From the NCBI RefSeq assembly GCF_002257695.2, contig NZ_CP155571.1: DNA of 64,000 nucleotides. One strand, 5' to 3'. Shown one piece after another: positions 43,364 through 52,298 of this stretch (positions are counted from its first letter, which is position 1; each line of letters opens with the position of its first letter). Source of the stretch: Sporomusa acidovorans. GTDB lineage: Bacteria; Bacillota; Negativicutes; Sporomusales; Sporomusaceae. The position numbers and the translations under genes are program-made. Below the pieces are notes generated by a model that was not told the origin of the DNA, made no database searches, and saw only the letters and a list, made by a program, of their open reading frames with translations.

Positions 43364-44569
43364 ATGAAGTACAATTTTGATGAAATTATCGATAGGAAAG
43401 ACACGAACTGCATGAGTACAGACGGGTTCCGTTCCTATATCTTCCATGATGAAGCGGGGATAATGAAATTTCCATACCAAGACGACGAATTTGTCCGCAT
43501 GTGGATCGCCGATATGGAATTTGCGACCCCGAAATTTATTTTAGATGCCATGAAAGCCAGGTTGGATCGAAGAATTTTGGGGTATACGAAGATATTTGAT
43601 CCGGGGTATTACCAAGCGTTCAAAAAATGGACGGAAGAACACTACGGCTGGTCATGTAAAAAGGAACATATCGTTACATCGGCGGGAATTGTTGCCGCAT
43701 TATACATCCTCGTTGATTTTGTTACCAAGCCTGATGAAAAAGTGTTGATTCTTACACCGTCATACGCGTATTTTAAATATGCGGCAGATTATAATAAACG
43801 CGAACTGGTTTGCTCGGATTTAATTAACGAAAATGGTTACTATACAATTAATTTTGAAGATTTTGCTCAAAAAGCGGCTGACGCGAAAACTACACTGTGT
43901 ATCTTTTGTAATCCTCATAATCCGACAGGCCGGGTTTGGTCGGAAGAAGAACTGAAAAAAGTAAGTGAAATTTGCCGGGAAAATAACCTGTGGCTCATTT
44001 CTGATGAAATTCATTGCGATCTCATCCGCAAAAATTTGCGACATATCCCTATGGCTAAAGTCATGACGGATTATGATAAATTAATTACCTGCATGGCGCC
44101 AAGCAAAACCTTTAATATGGCCGGCACAACTTTATCCAACATCGTGATTCGCAATGATAAGTTGCGCGCCTACTGGCAAGAAAGATACTATCTTACGGAA
44201 AACCCGCTAAGTATTGCCGGTGTCCAGGCGGCCTATGCCCACGGCTCGGAATGGTTGGAGGAATTGAAGGGCTATTTAGACGGAAACTTCGCCTATGTTC
44301 GCGATTTCTTGGCGGAACATCTGCCGAAGGCAAAATTCCGTCTTCCCGAAGCCACCTATTTGGGCTGGGTGGATGTTGGCGCCTATCTGCCGGCTGAAGA
44401 TAATTTACCGAAGTTTTTTGCTGATAAAGCCGGTGTATTGCTTGAGGGCGGTAATATGTTCGTACAGAATTCCGACGGCTACATCCGCCTGAACGTGGCA
44501 TGCCCGCGGTCCATCCTCAAGAACGGCCTGAACCGTATTAAGGAAGCCTTGCTGAAGTACGGAAACTAA
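43364..44569 (+). CDS. MalY/PatB-family PLP C-S lyase / aminotransferase
   Basis: 401 aa fold-type I PLP enzyme. WIADMEFATPKFI N-terminal motif, CNPHNPTGRVW, SDEIHCDLI (Asp to pyridine N), Schiff-base lysine in APSKTFNMAG, and C-terminal RLNVACPR. AAAGGAGAA precedes ATG. The family performs cystathionine or cysteine beta-elimination, releasing ammonia, pyruvate and a thiol; the RidA remnant upstream would have deaminated the enamine product. Confidence 0.92.
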   Translation: MKYNFDEIIDRKDTNCMSTDGFRSYIFHDEAGIMKFPYQDDEFVRMWIADMEFATPKFILDAMKARLDRRILGYTKIFDPGYYQAFKKWTEEHYGWSCKKEHIVTSAGIVAALYILVDFVTKPDEKVLILTPSYAYFKYAADYNKRELVCSDLINENGYYTINFEDFAQKAADAKTTLCIFCNPHNPTGRVWSEEELKKVSEICRENNLWLISDEIHCDLIRKNLRHIPMAKVMTDYDKLITCMAPSKTFNMAGTTLSNIVIRNDKLRAYWQERYYLTENPLSIAGVQAAYAHGSEWLEELKGYLDGNFAYVRDFLAEHLPKAKFRLPEATYLGWVDVGAYLPAEDNLPKFFADKAGVLLEGGNMFVQNSDGYIRLNVACPRSILKNGLNRIKEALLKYGN

Positions 44570-44620
44570 AAGATAAAACTAATGACAGATAATGAGCATA
44601 TCTACGGGCGGGGTTAAGGT

Positions 44621-44660
44621 ACACGTGTGGGGACAAAAGGGACAGGGACAATGTCCCTGT
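44621..44660. repeat. REP-like GGGGAC element
   Basis: GGGGACAAAAGGGACAGGGA followed by a perfect palindrome ACAGGGACA-AT-GTCCCTGT (44643-44661), of the same GGGGAC/GTCC class scattered through the window. Confidence 0.5.
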
Positions 44661-44670
44661 GAGAAGTAGA

Positions 44671-44717
44671 AAAGCCGGTTAGGGTGATATGATATTGAAT
44701 CACCTTGACCGGCTTTT
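44671..44717. terminator. Terminator after PLP lyase
   Basis: AAAGCCGGTTAGGGTGAT / ATCACCTTGACCGGCTTTTT stem with one mismatch and T-run. Confidence 0.9.
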
Positions 44718-44819
44718 TGATATATACAAGGTCACGATCGAACGGTTGCTTCGGGCAAAGAAAATTTGCAGAAATTTTGATGAAGATTATTTACGATACT
44801 GATTGAGCGAATGGAAATG

Positions 44820-45158
44820 TTAATCGGGTTCAGGTGAAGTTTTTGCTGTGTTTGGAGATTTGGTCATCCGTTCTAAAAATAACTGCAAAGCTTCTCTTTG
44901 ACCGGGGGTTAAGGTCTTGGCAATGCGGACTAACTGTTTGATATCTATTGGGAGATCGGTTTCGTCCTCAGAAAAGAAATCACTCAGGCTGATACCTAAA
45001 CTAATACATATTTTGTTTATCGAATCAACAGTTGGCTGTTTTTCGCCTAATTCTATTTGTCGTACAAAACCTTGTGATAATCCTGAAATAGTTGCGAGTT
45101 TATTGGTGCTATACCCTTTTGCTTCACGTAGCTCGATAATCCGTTTTGCAATATCCAT
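44820..45158 (-). CDS. XRE-family repressor
   Basis: 112 aa. HTH_3 domain (IIELREAKGYSTNKLATISGLSQGFVRQIELGEKQPTVDSI) followed by a short helical tail (LVRIAKTLTPGQREALQLFLERM). ATG at 45158 with AAGGTGG upstream. Divergent from the small XRE gene at 45282; the shared control region holds three CTATAG sites. Confidence 0.87.
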   Translation of the reverse strand: MDIAKRIIELREAKGYSTNKLATISGLSQGFVRQIELGEKQPTVDSINKICISLGISLSDFFSEDETDLPIDIKQLVRIAKTLTPGQREALQLFLERMTKSPNTAKTSPEPD

Positions 45159-45181
45159 TTTTAACCACCTTAAGAATAATT

Positions 45182-45261
45182 CTATAGTAATAATATAACA
45201 CACAATTTCTTGCAGAAATCAATGCTATAGTGTTGACCTACTAATCCTATAGAATTAAAAT
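45182..45261. promoter_or_regulatory. Divergent XRE promoter with three CTATAG sites
   Basis: The palindrome CTATAG occurs at 45182-45187, 45225-45230 and 45247-45252. For the rightward gene, TTGACC (45233-45238) and TAAAAT (45256-45261) are 17 bp apart; one CTATAG sits between them and another just upstream, well placed for repression. Confidence 0.65.
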
Positions 45262-45281
45262 ATAAAGCAAGGGGGATCAAA

Positions 45282-45506
45282 ATGACGCTTGAAGAATTGC
45301 GGGTGGCGAAAAACATGTCCCAGCAGCAGCTTGCAAGAGCAACGGGATTAACCCAAGGTTATATTTCCGCACTTGAGCGTGGTGCAAAGAAAAATCCGGG
45401 TCAGATAGTGGTAAAAAAGTTAGCAATTGCTCTTGAGATCTCAACCGACGTGATTTTGGGATTATTTCCTGATACATTCGTCGACGGTGTAAAGAAGAGC
45501 AAATAA
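45282..45506 (+). CDS. Small XRE-family HTH protein
   Basis: 74 aa, almost only a Cro/CI HTH (LRVAKNMSQQQLARATGLTQGYISALERGAKKNPGQIVVKKLAIAL). AAGGGGGAT upstream. Divergent partner of the repressor at 44820. Confidence 0.88.
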   Translation: MTLEELRVAKNMSQQQLARATGLTQGYISALERGAKKNPGQIVVKKLAIALEISTDVILGLFPDTFVDGVKKSK

Positions 45507-45528
45507 TTATTGCGTAGAGAGGTTAATT

Positions 45529-45717
45529 TTGCGTAAATCGACGGAATACAAACAAAAAGAAAATGAAATATGCGATAAGATTCGCGAAATATCTGATGAA
45601 GTTGACCAGCTTGTCAAGGAAGGGAAAGATGCTACTGAAGCCCTCCAACGGCTTGCAGCGGCTTTACGAGAGTTTGAGCAGTTTAGGCGTAAGAAAGTGA
45701 CAGGCATGTACTGCTAA
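45529..45717 (+). CDS. 62-aa coiled-coil protein
   Basis: TTG start after GAGAGG. Highly charged helix (ENEICDKIREISDEVDQLVKEGKDATEALQRLAAAL). 22 nt after the small XRE gene, probably co-transcribed. No family recognised. Confidence 0.55.
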   Translation: MRKSTEYKQKENEICDKIREISDEVDQLVKEGKDATEALQRLAAALREFEQFRRKKVTGMYC

Positions 45718-45802
45718 TAAGGATAAAACTAGTGGACAGAAGAACGGGGTCTACCATTACTGCGGTCGGTAGAACTTTAAGCGGCCGCAAATAACGGGCA
45801 CT

Positions 45803-45963
45803 TTTAGTGCATTGTTAAAGACGGGCCACGGAAATATCACGAAGTAATGGTCCGCGCTGAGCAACTGGTGAATAATTTGAAACTTTACAAGCAACGGCAA
45901 TCATTGTTGAATACTCTAAGGCACGATGAAACGTGCCTTAGGGTATTACTTATTTCTTATTGA
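45803..45963 (+). other. Possible coding remnant with hairpin
   Basis: A frame reads KDGPRKYHEVMVRAEQLVNN then LKLYKQRQSLLNTL, resembling the tail of an IS-associated small protein (weak, by eye). It contains a perfect 10-bp hairpin CTAAGGCACG/CGTGCCTTAG at 45916-45941. No usable start. Confidence 0.3.
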
Positions 45964-46014
45964 ACGGAATTGAAAAAGTAAAAGGTGAGGCGGTATGCAC
46001 AGTTTAGGAGGAAT

Positions 46015-46092
46015 CACGGGGACGTACAATTTTGCTTCTTTTATTATGTTTTTGCGAAACAAAATATACATCTCTGCGCTTCTCTAAGTTTT
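46015..46092. repeat. REP-like hairpin before leader 3
   Basis: GGGGACGTACAATTTTGCTT...GCGAAACAAAATATACATCTC, a slightly decayed copy of the element at 23751/35911. Confidence 0.7.
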
Positions 46093-46378
46093 TTGAAAAA
46101 AGAACCAATCCTTCATAAATGAAGTGCTGGTTCTTTTGGGGATATGGAAGGATATCTGTAAAAAGCAAAAAATTTCAGGAGGAAAATAACAGGGTATGAC
46201 GGAATATATGGTATAAAGCCAGTCAGGAGTAAAACATGTCGTCGATGTAGGGTAGCGTAAAAATGCCGGGAGGTCGACGACAAGACGTTTCAGCTTTTTC
46301 ACGGGTTTTAAGTTTTAGTAAGAAGGATATAATCAAAGCAAAAAAAGTACAAAGCCTGTGTTTTCTTGTGTTCGATGG
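46093..46378 (+). promoter_or_regulatory. CRISPR leader 3
   Basis: Same order of elements as leaders 1 and 2. Inverted repeat TGTCGTCGA 46237-46245 and TCGACGACA 46274-46282. Ends ATGG directly at the first repeat. Confidence 0.9.
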
Positions 46379-48066
46379 GTTGTTAGCCTACCTGTAAGGA
46401 ATTGAAATCCGGAGGATAAATTCCAACGCGAAGTACTGGACAGGTTGTTAGCCTACCTGTAAGGAATTGAAATCCCTCCATTTGCGCTGACTATCTACCC
46501 AGCAAACGCGTTGTTAGCCTACCTGTAAGGAATTGAAATCCAGTTTTAACCGACTGGCAGCGGTGGAGATTATTAAAGTTGTTAGCCTACCTGTAAGGAA
46601 TTGAAATTCAATAAAATACCGGTGGCTCTATGTGAATGCAGTACGTTGTTAGCCTACCTGTAAGGAATTGAAATTGGCAATAGTTTAAGAGAAAAACCGG
46701 AATGAAGAGGTTGTTAGCCTACCTGTAAGGAATTGAAATATAATTGGGTGGAGGGCACTGCGGAAAAGCACAACGTTGTTAGCCTACCTGTAAGGAATTG
46801 AAATCCGTTTGAAGTTTCTACTTGATAACGTGCAACTTTTATGTTGTTAGCCTACCTGTAAGGAATTGAAATCCAGCTTCCATAGACTCTTTTATAATCT
46901 GCGCAGCCTGTTGTTAGCCTACCTGTAAGGAATTGAAATTAATCTTCTTCCATCAATACATTCTCGATGTCCTGTGTTGTTAGCCTACCTGTAAGGAATT
47001 GAAATTATTCTCTTCATTCCGTACTATATCTACCTTCTCAGCACGTTGTTAGCCTACCTGTAAGGAATTGAAATCGAACCTTGTGACTGCTTCGCTGATG
47101 CACTCATTTGGTGTTGTTAGCCTACCTGTAAGGAATTGAAATAAAGAGTTCAAAGCAAACCACCCAGGCGGGTACTACGTTGTTAGCCTACCTGTAAGGA
47201 ATTGAAATGCATATTGGGATGATTGCGAGGAATGATCATGAAAGTTGTTAGCCTACCTGTAAGGAATTGAAATTCTAACCATCTATAACTAGGAGGAGAG
47301 GGAATGAAACGTTGTTAGCCTACCTGTAAGGAATTGAAATCCATGGACAGTTAGTCTATATTCGCCGCCAGCTAGGTTGTTAGCCTACCTGTAAGGAATT
47401 GAAATCCGTTCCAAAGAAAAAAAGTGGCGCTCCCTTCGGCAACGTTGTTAGCCTACCTGTAAGGAATTGAAATCTGTTGCACAAAGCGACTCAATTGCGC
47501 CTGGCCCTGCGTTGTTAGCCTACCTGTAAGGAATTGAAATTCTGTTCGTCAATGTGTAGAGTTATATTCATGATTCTTGTTGTTAGCCTACCTGTAAGGA
47601 ATTGAAATCCCCTCCCTACATCCGAATTCCCGAATAAATCGGCGGAGTTGTTAGCCTACCTGTAAGGAATTGAAATCTGATCAGTTGGCAAGGTATTGCC
47701 ACTACTATCTTTGTTGTTAGCCTACCTGTAAGGAATTGAAATCTCGGTCATATACTGGTTTTAGATATGTTTCAAGAAAGTTGTTAGCCTACCTGTAAGG
47801 AATTGAAATAGCATTGCGAAGAAGTGGAACGCATTGGCGGTAAATCGCGTTGTTAGCCTACCTGTAAGGAATTGAAATAAAATAAAATGACGTTCATAGG
47901 GGAAAAGGCTGGCGAGTTGTTAGCCTACCTGTAAGGAATTGAAATGCATGAATCAGCACGTATTCTACATCAACGTGAGCGTTGTTAGCCTACCTGTAAG
48001 GAATTGAAATCCCCGAGATGGTAGCTCAGGTTCTCTGGTGTTCGGGTTGTTAGCCTACCTGTAAGG
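46379..48066 (+). CRISPR. CRISPR array 3 (about 26 repeats), 3' end truncated
   Basis: 30-bp repeats beginning GTTGTTAGCCTACC and ending GGAATTGAAAT; 25 complete plus a last repeat cut after 21 bp at 48066, where unrelated sequence begins. Rightward from leader 3 and directly upstream of cas6 (91-bp gap). Spacer 46675-46709 shares a protospacer region with array-1 spacer 24613-24648. Confidence 0.98.
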
Positions 48067-48157
48067 GGCGAACCCTTCACAGATGCCATTGCTTTTAGTT
48101 TTCTAGAAGAATTAGAAAAAGGCCGCTCCGCAGTGCAGTGGCATAGGGGGACAAGCT

Positions 48158-48901
48158 ATGCATTTGGATATCTATTTTCGTATTGCCGATGGAAAAGGGC
48201 TGGTTTTGCCGGTCAGTTACAATTACCTTGTGCAAAGTGCATTATATCATTCCCTTGATATAGATCTGGCCGAGTTTCTGCATGAAAAAGGCTATAGGAA
48301 CGGCAGCCGGACATTTAAGTTGTTTAGTTTTTCCCTGCTACAGGGACCTTATCGCATGGACAAGGTTAAAAAGACAATCGAATTTGACCAGGAGGTCAAG
48401 CTGACGATTTCTTCGCCGCTGCCCGATTTCTGCCAGTCCTTGGTCACTGTGCTGATGACTAGGGGCAGCATGCGGCTGGGATCGCAGAATGTGATGATCG
48501 AAAAGGTGCAAGCCCGCCAATTAACGGTTAACGGGGAAAGGGCGATTGTCAGAACCCTGTCGCCGGCGGTACTTTACAGCACAATGCTCCGGCCTGATGA
48601 GCGGAAATATACTGTTTATTTTCAGCCTGGGGAATCGGATTACGGGCGTTTGTTCAATGAAAATCTCCATAAAAAATACGGTGCTCTGTTCGGCGGCGAT
48701 TCGCCGGCGGGTACTATCGACGTTAAGCCTCTGGGATTGCAAAAGATGAAGCTAATTGTCTATAAGGAGACGATCATCAAAGCCTATGCCGGCACGCTGG
48801 TATTGAACGGCCCGCCGTCGCTACTGCAACTAGCGGTGGACGCCGGTATTGGCGGCAAGAACAGCCAGGGATTTGGCTGTGTCGAACTGGTAGGACGATA
48901 A
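48158..48901 (+). CDS. cas6: Cas6 crRNA endoribonuclease
   Basis: 247 aa RAMP protein: N-terminal ferredoxin fold, a candidate catalytic His in QSALYHSL, and the C-terminal glycine-rich loop GIGGKNSQGFGCVEL typical of Cas6. AGGGGGAC upstream of ATG. First cas gene, right after array 3; separated from cas8b by 411 bp that hold the crRNA-like element. Expected to cleave all four repeat variants, which share the CCTATAAGG/CCTGTAAGG core and the GAAAC/GAAAT end. Confidence 0.93.
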   Translation: MHLDIYFRIADGKGLVLPVSYNYLVQSALYHSLDIDLAEFLHEKGYRNGSRTFKLFSFSLLQGPYRMDKVKKTIEFDQEVKLTISSPLPDFCQSLVTVLMTRGSMRLGSQNVMIEKVQARQLTVNGERAIVRTLSPAVLYSTMLRPDERKYTVYFQPGESDYGRLFNENLHKKYGALFGGDSPAGTIDVKPLGLQKMKLIVYKETIIKAYAGTLVLNGPPSLLQLAVDAGIGGKNSQGFGCVELVGR

Positions 48902-48987
48902 ATGATTTTTTTTCAAGAAAAATATGAATTGTATAATGGAAAATCTGTAAATTTGTAGAAAAATTGCAGGAAGTAAGAATAAATGGT

Positions 48988-49113
48988 AGAAGTAGATGGG
49001 AGAGATGTAATACATCTCTCCCATCTACTTCTGCACCCTCTTAGGTAGGCTAGATCTGCTGCAAGATGAAATATATCACATATATTTCAAATCCTTGTAG
49101 GTAAGTTGCATAA
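48988..49113 (-). ncRNA. crRNA-like mini-CRISPR (CreA/CreR-type candidate)
   Basis: On the minus strand: degenerate repeat 1 (49107-49084) reads CTTACCTACAAGG then ATTTGAAAT, one mismatch to 22 bases of the array-4 repeat including the whole 5'-handle. A 26-nt spacer (49083-49058) follows, then degenerate repeat 2 with TAGCCTACC (49052-49044). A 21-bp perfect hairpin (49032-49012/49008-48988, 3-nt loop) follows as terminator. A possible promoter TTGAGC (49160-49155), 16 bp, TATCCT (49138-49133) would start transcription just before repeat 1. Position between cas6 and cas8b matches known CreTA/CreR loci. Confidence 0.7.
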
Positions 49114-49202
49114 TGAATAAAAAGTGGGTTAAAGGATATAAGTATATAGATTCTGCTCAAGTATGAAATATTCAGCATATTAAGAAGGAAGCTCCTTTCC
49201 AT
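49050..49202 (-). CDS. 50-aa hydrophobic mini-ORF (CreT-like candidate)
   Basis: AGGAGG (49215-49210) seven nt before ATG, an ideal ribosome site, on the strand opposite to the cas genes. The ORF encodes a strongly hydrophobic peptide (MERSFLLNMLNISY at the start, YVIYFILQQI at the end) with four AUA codons plus AGG and AGA. It overlaps the crRNA-like element and ends at degenerate repeat 2. In known CreTA modules a short SD-AUG toxin gene precedes the crRNA-like antitoxin. Toxicity, by peptide or rare-codon tRNA capture, is hypothesis only. Confidence 0.45.
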   Translation of the reverse strand: MERSFLLNMLNISYLSRIYILISFNPLFIHYATYLQGFEIYVIYFILQQI

Positions 49203-49312
49203 AGGTCATCCTCCTAAGTATGCCGCACTGAGTTATTGGTTATACTGGTATTATTTACCGAAAATCATAATTTTATAATTCAATATATAAAATTTTTTTA
49301 GGAGGTGAAGCA

Positions 49313-51343
49313 ATGCTTGCCGAATCCATCATTCGCATAGGCCGACCGATCAAAAACGGGAACATGCCTTGTAGAGAAAAAATTGCGCTGCTTACGGACA
49401 ACCTCAGCCCAAACTGCAAGAACTTTTTCCGCCATGTGCTTTTAGTAGAAGTGGCTGAGACGGAACTTCGCCTTCAACAAATGGAGTTAGGCAATGTCGT
49501 GAAAACTGAGAAGAACAAAGAAGACTTTGAGGTTGATGGAAAGAGCAGCACGGCATTTCCTATTTTTTACCCCAACGGCGGCAATCCGCTGCATGCGCAG
49601 GGAATTTATGCCTTGCCTTGTTATTTGTTGTATGATCCGCATATTAAAGCATTAGGGACTGTAGAAGAGTTTAAGAAAGAATTTCTTTTGCCACGGCTGC
49701 AGTCTACCCTACATTATAGAGAGTGGCCGGCGGCGAAAAAGAAATTGCTGGCGGACCGGGTTGCCGCCTTGTTGGCAGCCAAAGCAGCCGAACTGATTAC
49801 TGAGGAGAAGCAGTTGGGCATCCTGATGCTCTATGATGCGACGCTGCCAGTATTTCAACAGCGAGCAGAATGCCTGGATAACGACGCCAATTTGCTGCTG
49901 ATCGGCGAGAGCCAACTGTATCCCGGACACTACCTGTACCTTGACGGTGAGAAAACACTGAAGAATATCGGTCTGGCCAAGTTTTACGAAGCGGCCGAAC
50001 TGGGCAAAGAGCAGAATGCGGTTTCCACCTTTACGAACCGCGTTGAAGATGAGGTCGTTTCCATTTACAATAAATCCTGGCTGTGGTTGTCTCCCACCTG
50101 GGACATGCCTCGTTCTATTTATTGGGCTGATAACGAGTGGACAAAAGGCATCAAAATTGATGCAGAAAGCTATGCTTCTTATTTTTACGGCGTAAACTTT
50201 TTAAAGGAAATCCAGGTGCCGGTCTCCAGCGCTGTACTGAAGGAAATGTTCGCACCGGTTACCAGCGTGGAAGCCAAAAAGAATATGAAAGCATCCAGTT
50301 TTGAGGCAATTTACGGCATACCGCTGGTTTTGCCGCTCACGGACGGCGATTCGCAGCAGCGCTTTGCCAAATATCGTCGCATGTTGCAAAAAGAGAATAA
50401 AAAGCAAAGTGACAGCGATCTTCACCTGGAGCTACTGGCCGGACTGAACAAAAAAATTATTCCAGAATTTAGTGATGAGCACCGGCTGACGATACTGTAT
50501 TACTCCGGCGATTTGTCACGCGGCAATATGCATATCCGGGCAATGATTGAGGATGTGATACCCAGCGTTGCCAGCCGGATTGAAAAGATAGTAGATGCGC
50601 TTGTCAAGGTTGAAACAGGTGAAATACAGGATGCCTTTAGTGTTCCAAGAACTGATGTTTACAAGACGAAAACCCTGCCGGCCTTGCTTGCCAATGCCTT
50701 TGGTCCGGGCTATATCTGGGAAACGCTACAGGCGGTTCTTCACAAAGAACCGCTGCGGACCGCCCGGCTGCGGCTGACAACGGCCCGTCGGCTGAATGAA
50801 TTGGCGAATAAGGAAGAATACTGGCAGATGGCGCAGGAACTGGTTTTTTTCTACAGTTTTTTATATTTTTTGCAGCGTTATGAAGCGGAGATTTTAGAAA
50901 AGCAGGGAGGAGTGAACATATTGGCGGATTGGAATGATTTTCGATCATTATATGGTCAGGGGAAACTAGAGTTGAAGCATTTGGCATCAGTCGAGCAGTT
51001 GGGTTTCGCGGCGGGACTGCTGCTTAAACAATTTTCCAATTCTTATTATCAAAAAACCGGCAAGGATTTTGTCAAACAGCGCGTGATGAAATTCGGCAGC
51101 AAGCTGACGCCGGAAATGATCTGGAAGAATGGTTTGCTGCGCTGCGAAGAACTGGCGCAACAATGGAGTATGAAGCTGGCGGCGAATTTCCGGCCGGTGT
51201 TGGCGGAAACTTTGCTTGGCTTCCTTGCATGTCAGGCAAAGTTGGTTCCGGAAAAGGACGCGTTTATGACCGCTTTTTGGTCCGGATACCTGCTTTATAA
51301 AGCCGATAAAAAGAATGAAAATGGAGGCAGCGACAATGAATAG
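49313..51343 (+). CDS. cas8b: Cas8b, type I-B Cascade large subunit
   Basis: 676 aa; size, position and the Csh1/TM1802-like organisation identify the large subunit. Upstream AGGAGGTG. It recognises PAM and non-target DNA in Cascade. C-terminal helical part (~500-676) would serve as the small-subunit-like domain. The stop overlaps the cas7 start by 8 bp. Confidence 0.85.
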   Translation: MLAESIIRIGRPIKNGNMPCREKIALLTDNLSPNCKNFFRHVLLVEVAETELRLQQMELGNVVKTEKNKEDFEVDGKSSTAFPIFYPNGGNPLHAQGIYALPCYLLYDPHIKALGTVEEFKKEFLLPRLQSTLHYREWPAAKKKLLADRVAALLAAKAAELITEEKQLGILMLYDATLPVFQQRAECLDNDANLLLIGESQLYPGHYLYLDGEKTLKNIGLAKFYEAAELGKEQNAVSTFTNRVEDEVVSIYNKSWLWLSPTWDMPRSIYWADNEWTKGIKIDAESYASYFYGVNFLKEIQVPVSSAVLKEMFAPVTSVEAKKNMKASSFEAIYGIPLVLPLTDGDSQQRFAKYRRMLQKENKKQSDSDLHLELLAGLNKKIIPEFSDEHRLTILYYSGDLSRGNMHIRAMIEDVIPSVASRIEKIVDALVKVETGEIQDAFSVPRTDVYKTKTLPALLANAFGPGYIWETLQAVLHKEPLRTARLRLTTARRLNELANKEEYWQMAQELVFFYSFLYFLQRYEAEILEKQGGVNILADWNDFRSLYGQGKLELKHLASVEQLGFAAGLLLKQFSNSYYQKTGKDFVKQRVMKFGSKLTPEMIWKNGLLRCEELAQQWSMKLAANFRPVLAETLLGFLACQAKLVPEKDAFMTAFWSGYLLYKADKKNENGGSDNE

Positions 51344-52286
51344 CAGTGAAATCGTCTTTATTAAATCGGTAAAGGACGGCATCCCTAACCGCGATCCCTT
51401 AAATGACAGCGATGCCAGACGGCTGTTTCCGGAGGAAGACGGCCGTATTTCCCTGAGCGATGTCAGCATCAAGCGCGATGTGCGCGATTTTATTATCGCT
51501 TATGAGCCAAATGGCGGTGCGGCGCAGAAAAATCATATTTTTGTTCAGGAGAAGGTTAATGACAAGGGAAAACTCTTAGGGCGGGGCAGTTTAGCAGAAG
51601 AGATTGCCAAAAGCGTCGGTGAGGAGAAAAAGGCTAAGGATGACATGAAGAGTGTGCTGAAAGCGCATTGTTTTGATGTACGCACATTCGGCATTGTTTA
51701 TTCGGTCAAACCGAAGTTTAATCTGACCGGTCCGGTACAGTTCGGCTGGGCGCATTCGTTGCATCCAGTCGATACTCAGTATGTACAGGGGACAGTGGTG
51801 ATGCCCAGTTCCGATTCCAACGATGAGGGTGAAGGAAAGACCCAGGGGACGATCTGGACAACCTACACGTTGCCGTTTGCCGTGTTCGCCATGCCGGCGG
51901 TAATTAACGCTAAGGCAGCGGAGCATTCGGGAATGACGGAAGAGGATCAGGAATTGCTGTTGCGAGCTCTGTGGCAGGGGACACAGCACCGCCAGGCCAG
52001 AGGCCGGGGTCAGCAGCAGCCGTTAATTCTGGTGCATATTGAGTATAGCGATCCATTTTACCGTATTGGCTACCCGGAAGAGCTGATTGCCATGTCGCCT
52101 GACGCAGCGGCCTGGAAAGCGGCGGGTAAGCAGCCGTCCTCTCTGCAGGATGTTTCATTTGACTTGACTAAACTGCTGGTGGTTATGGCTGAAAAACAGG
52201 AGAAAATTGCTCGCTGCCGGATCTGGCTGCATTCCGGCGTGAACGTCAGCGGCGATATCCAACCGTTTGTTCAGCCGATATGGTAA
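51336..52286 (+). CDS. cas7: Cas7 (Csh2-type) Cascade backbone
   Basis: About 316 aa RAMP of the Csh2/Cas7 type: NRDPLNDSDARRLFPEEDGRISLSDVSIKRDVRDF and the later FNLTGPVQFGWAHSLHPVDTQYVQGT motif. ATG at 51336 follows ATGGAGGCAGCG; the ATG at 51315 has no ribosome site. Forms the crRNA-binding filament. Confidence 0.93.
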   Translation: MNSSEIVFIKSVKDGIPNRDPLNDSDARRLFPEEDGRISLSDVSIKRDVRDFIIAYEPNGGAAQKNHIFVQEKVNDKGKLLGRGSLAEEIAKSVGEEKKAKDDMKSVLKAHCFDVRTFGIVYSVKPKFNLTGPVQFGWAHSLHPVDTQYVQGTVVMPSSDSNDEGEGKTQGTIWTTYTLPFAVFAMPAVINAKAAEHSGMTEEDQELLLRALWQGTQHRQARGRGQQQPLILVHIEYSDPFYRIGYPEELIAMSPDAAAWKAAGKQPSSLQDVSFDLTKLLVVMAEKQEKIARCRIWLHSGVNVSGDIQPFVQPIW

Positions 52287-52298
52287 AAGGAGAACGCC

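Noticed and set aside
48921..48937. ATATG...TATAAT after cas6 as the target of the crRNA-like spacer
   Set aside because: Only five seed bases match; the site at 49155-49180 is far better.
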